From Diplosphaera chodatii (lineage: Eukaryota > Chlorophyta > Trebouxiophyceae > Prasiolales > Stichococcaceae), in assembly GCA_032358165.1 (NCBI GenBank), contig JAALGY010000023.1:1240001-1304000 (forward strand): a stretch of 64,000 nucleotides of DNA, written 5' to 3'. Under the pieces are notes generated by a model. It worked only from the letters and a program-made list of their open reading frames with translations, made no database searches and was not told the DNA's origin. The position numbers and the translations under genes were made by a program. Position 1 is the stretch's first letter. Every line of letters starts with the position of its first letter. Below, in pieces: positions 61,930 through 64,000 of this stretch.

Positions 61930-63480
61930 GCAATGCCCCATTTTCCGTTGACCATTGAACCCCCTTTTGCGTCGACCACTCAAGCCCTCTTCCTGTTCTT
62001 CCGTAATCAGGGGTTGAGAGTCGTCCGCTCGTGGACGCGGCTCTTCTTTTGATCTCTCCTCCTATACAACTGATTTTCCTTTTGTGTGTGTCTTGATACA
62101 TCTCCCCCTTTTCTGTCGTATCAATTTCTCACTGGGGGCCCCTGATTGTTCGACTCAACCTTTCCCCTTTTGTGTTGACTATGGAGCGTATTCTTTTGGC
62201 CACAACTCCCCTTTTCGAATGGACCATTCAACTCCCCTTTGTGTTGTCTGTCAATCTCCCCTTTTGTGTTGACCAACAAGCCCCCTTTTGTGTTCGCCCA
62301 CTTGACAATCCCTTTTGGGTTGACCATACACAGCCCCTTTTGTGCTGACGTGATCGCCCCTCTTTGTGTTCACCGCAAGCGTTTACATGCAAGCCGTTTA
62401 CATGCACTCAACACAAAAGGGGCATCTGGACAATACAAATGGGGTCACATGAGACAATAGCACAAGTGTTCGAAATAAAAGGGGCGGCGTGGTCAGATAC
62501 AACAGGGGAACATAGTGATGAGATGAAGCGTGTAACAACCCCCGTTTTGAATTGACCAGTCTCCCCCTTCTATTGGGCGGCAAGCCCCTTTTGTGGTGAC
62601 CGCTGGTCGCCTCTATATTGCCATGGGTCGAACACAAAATGGGCGGCGTGGTCAGATATAAAAGGGAAAAGTAGTCATCAGTTGGCCGTGTCTCGCGTTG
62701 CCCCTTTTGTTTTGACCACTGAACCAATAGTATGACGAGATGACCCCTTTTGCATTGACCCGGTATAAGTGTACATTCTGTCTGAACACGAAAGGGGGCC
62801 GTGAGCTACGAAAGGGGAAAGTGGTAACAAGCCGTTTCCTTCTGATGAATATAGAAACGAACGTGTTGGTCAACACAGAAGGGGGACTTGCTCCAAATAC
62901 AAAAGTAGGAACAAAAGTAGGAACACTGAGACAGGTCCACACGATTGATCACCACCGTTCCCCTTTTGATCCACCAATGGTAACTTACAGGGGCTCCATG
63001 GTCTTCAATACAAAAAGGGGGACGTGGTCGAATACAGAAGGGAAGACACGAGCAATCGGTCACTATTCCACCCCTTATGTGTCTGAGCATGCACCCCTTT
63101 CCATGTCCACCACGCGTACTCTACAAAAGGGGCTCACTGGTCAATACACAAAGTGCAGACCGTGGTCAAGCAGAAAAGGGGGCAACTTGAGACACCTTCA
63201 GATATTGACAAACCCATTTTGTATTGACCATGTCCCCTTTTTGGTCCCCAATGGTTTATTCTCCCCTTTTGAACTTGACCACTGTCCCCTTTTGTGTTAG
63301 ACCACGGAGCCATAGAGGTGACCAATGGTGCACTACAAACGGGCCTTCTGATGGTCAGCACATAAGAGGCAGATTGATGGTCAAACACAGAAGGGGGCTT
63401 ACTGGCCAACACAAAAGGGGAGATTGACAGAGACATATAAAAAGGGGGTTGAGTGGTCAACACAAAAGGGGAAGATAGCG
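61930..63480. repeat. Field of degenerate CCCCTTTTGTGTTGACC-type repeats in both orientations
   Basis: A core of about 17 bases (ccccttttgtgttgacc, with 0-4 changes) recurs about every 25-50 bases, by eye at least 30 times. Spacers between copies are unrelated. Plus-orientation copies fill about 61930-62385. After that, blocks of inverted copies (gtcaacacaaaagggg) alternate with direct copies: inverted near 62405-62480, 62630-62670, 62790-62900, 63010-63050, 63125-63185 and 63370-63475; direct between them. GC content is visibly lower than in the genes around it, and no supported exon lies inside. Short frames read repeats such as VNTKGG, which is just the translated core. Confidence 0.85.
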
Positions 63481-63654
63481 TCAAACCAAGAGGAGGAATG
63501 ATGCCGTCTGATTATGTTTATGGTATCATGGCCCCGGGAGGTCGATAAATGGGGACACGATCCCACGAAAATGGCGAGCATCGAGGCAGTCCAAACCATG
63601 CACTAGGAACTTCCGTGATGAACTCATTTGAACTCCACATGCCAGCACATCACT

Positions 63655-63925
63655 TCACCAAGGGAAACCCACGTCAACAAGCACTCTGCCTGGCGTCCTC
63701 TGCTCCAAGTAACTTAGCTGTTCATGTCGCTTCACAAAGAAGGTGCCCGCGCCACCCAGGCCGTTGACGGAGACATCCCCGGACGCCTCGGTGCGGCGTG
63801 GCATGATCTGGAGGTACTCCCGGGTCAGCACCACGTTGTACGACAGCTGCTCGACACTGCTGTGGCGCCTCTGGCACTCCTGCAGCATATCTGCTGCAAG
63901 AGATGCTAGGCGCTCCCCAAACACC
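63655..63925 (-). CDS. Ap4A phosphorylase / ATP adenylyltransferase, last exon (runs off right edge)
   Basis: This is the terminal exon of a minus-strand gene. The acceptor (aaatgcag) precedes 63925, and the exon reads VFGERLASLAADMLQECQ. Next comes LSYNVVLTREYLQIMPRR and then SVNGLGGAGTFFVKRHEQL, ending VLVDVGFPW at stop 63655-63657. The pattern YN.LLTR....MPRR..... SVN.LG.AG..FV is the C-terminal ATP_transf domain of Ap4A phosphorylase (APA1/2-like), which splits Ap4A or APS-type dinucleotides with phosphate. The catalytic HIT-like half is beyond the window. This exon lies only about 170 bases from the repeat field, so its 3' UTR may enter it. Confidence 0.8.
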
Positions 63926-64000
63926 CTGCATTTGTCCCCGCACATAGCAGAATATTACTACCCTAAGTCGGCCATTGCATTGTGTTCACAGCCACACATG

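Noticed and set aside
62121..62327. Protein with VNTKGG-type repeats
   Set aside because: The peptide is the translated DNA repeat core. Frames break often and no splice signals or start context support it.
61930..63480. CRISPR-like array
   Set aside because: The repeats are degenerate, change orientation and have irregular spacers. The genome is clearly eukaryotic nuclear and no cas genes are present.
61930..63480. Telomeric repeat tract (C4T4-like motif)
   Set aside because: The core is a 17-base unit, not a short tandem repeat. Green-plant telomeres are TTTAGGG-type, and genes continue on its right side.
61930..63480. W-box (TTGACC) cluster acting as WRKY sites
   Set aside because: The motif is simply the end of the repeat core. 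Nothing else in the sequence links it to WRKY regulation.

Overview
The window is nuclear DNA from a green alga, most likely a trebouxiophyte (Chlorella-like). It is GC-rich and gene-dense. Almost every gene is split into many short exons by spliceosomal introns (GT-AG, some GC-AG, acceptors mostly tgcag). The gene set is plant-type: a TGD4-type plastid lipid-transfer protein, a plant-style sugar-phosphate/nucleotide-sugar transporter, a GYF protein, and RPB1 with a long YSPTSPA tail. There is no prokaryotic operon structure, and I saw no tRNA, rRNA gene or CRISPR array. Gene models were built by reading exon frames across splice sites. Exon edges are firm where a known family supports them and tentative elsewhere.

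Layout. 1-705 (-): 5' part of an aprataxin/bHLH140-like P-loop kinase. 1638-6297 (+): protein-L-isoaspartate methyltransferase fused to a BTB domain. 7089-11565 (-): TGD4. 12217-15002 (+): ZNHIT2. 16079-17509 (+): class I methyltransferase with a scrap of organellar 23S-type rRNA in one intron. 17759-29381 (-): RPB1, whose C-terminal heptads are spread over very small modular exons. 30013-32294 (+): RFC3. 32536-35321 (-): unidentified gene. 36073-36691 (+): possible Pop5/Rpp14-like small gene. 36751-39026 (+): TPT/NST-family transporter. 39330-40733 (-): TBCB. 41360-48457 (+): GYF-domain protein. 48964-50680 (+): NAA10. 51058-58581 (-): large protein resembling C2/MUN (Munc13-like) proteins. 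59868-61471 (+): EB1-type CH-domain protein. 61835-63540: a microsatellite followed by a 1.6-kb field of degenerate CCCCTTTTGTGTTGACC-type repeats. 63655-63925 (-): last exon of an Ap4A phosphorylase/ATP adenylyltransferase that runs off the right edge.

The genes are mostly housekeeping: transcription (RPB1), replication clamp loading (RFC3), snoRNP/R2TP assembly (ZNHIT2), tubulin folding and microtubule ends (TBCB, EB1), N-terminal acetylation (NAA10), translation control (GYF), and plastid lipid import (TGD4). Several pairs are divergent, with about 0.6-0.9 kb between starts that must hold shared promoters. The most unusual items are the modular CTD exons with a 6-nt microexon, the PCMT-BTB fusion with an apparent 23-nt intron, the organellar rRNA insertion, and the repeat field near 62-63.5 kb.
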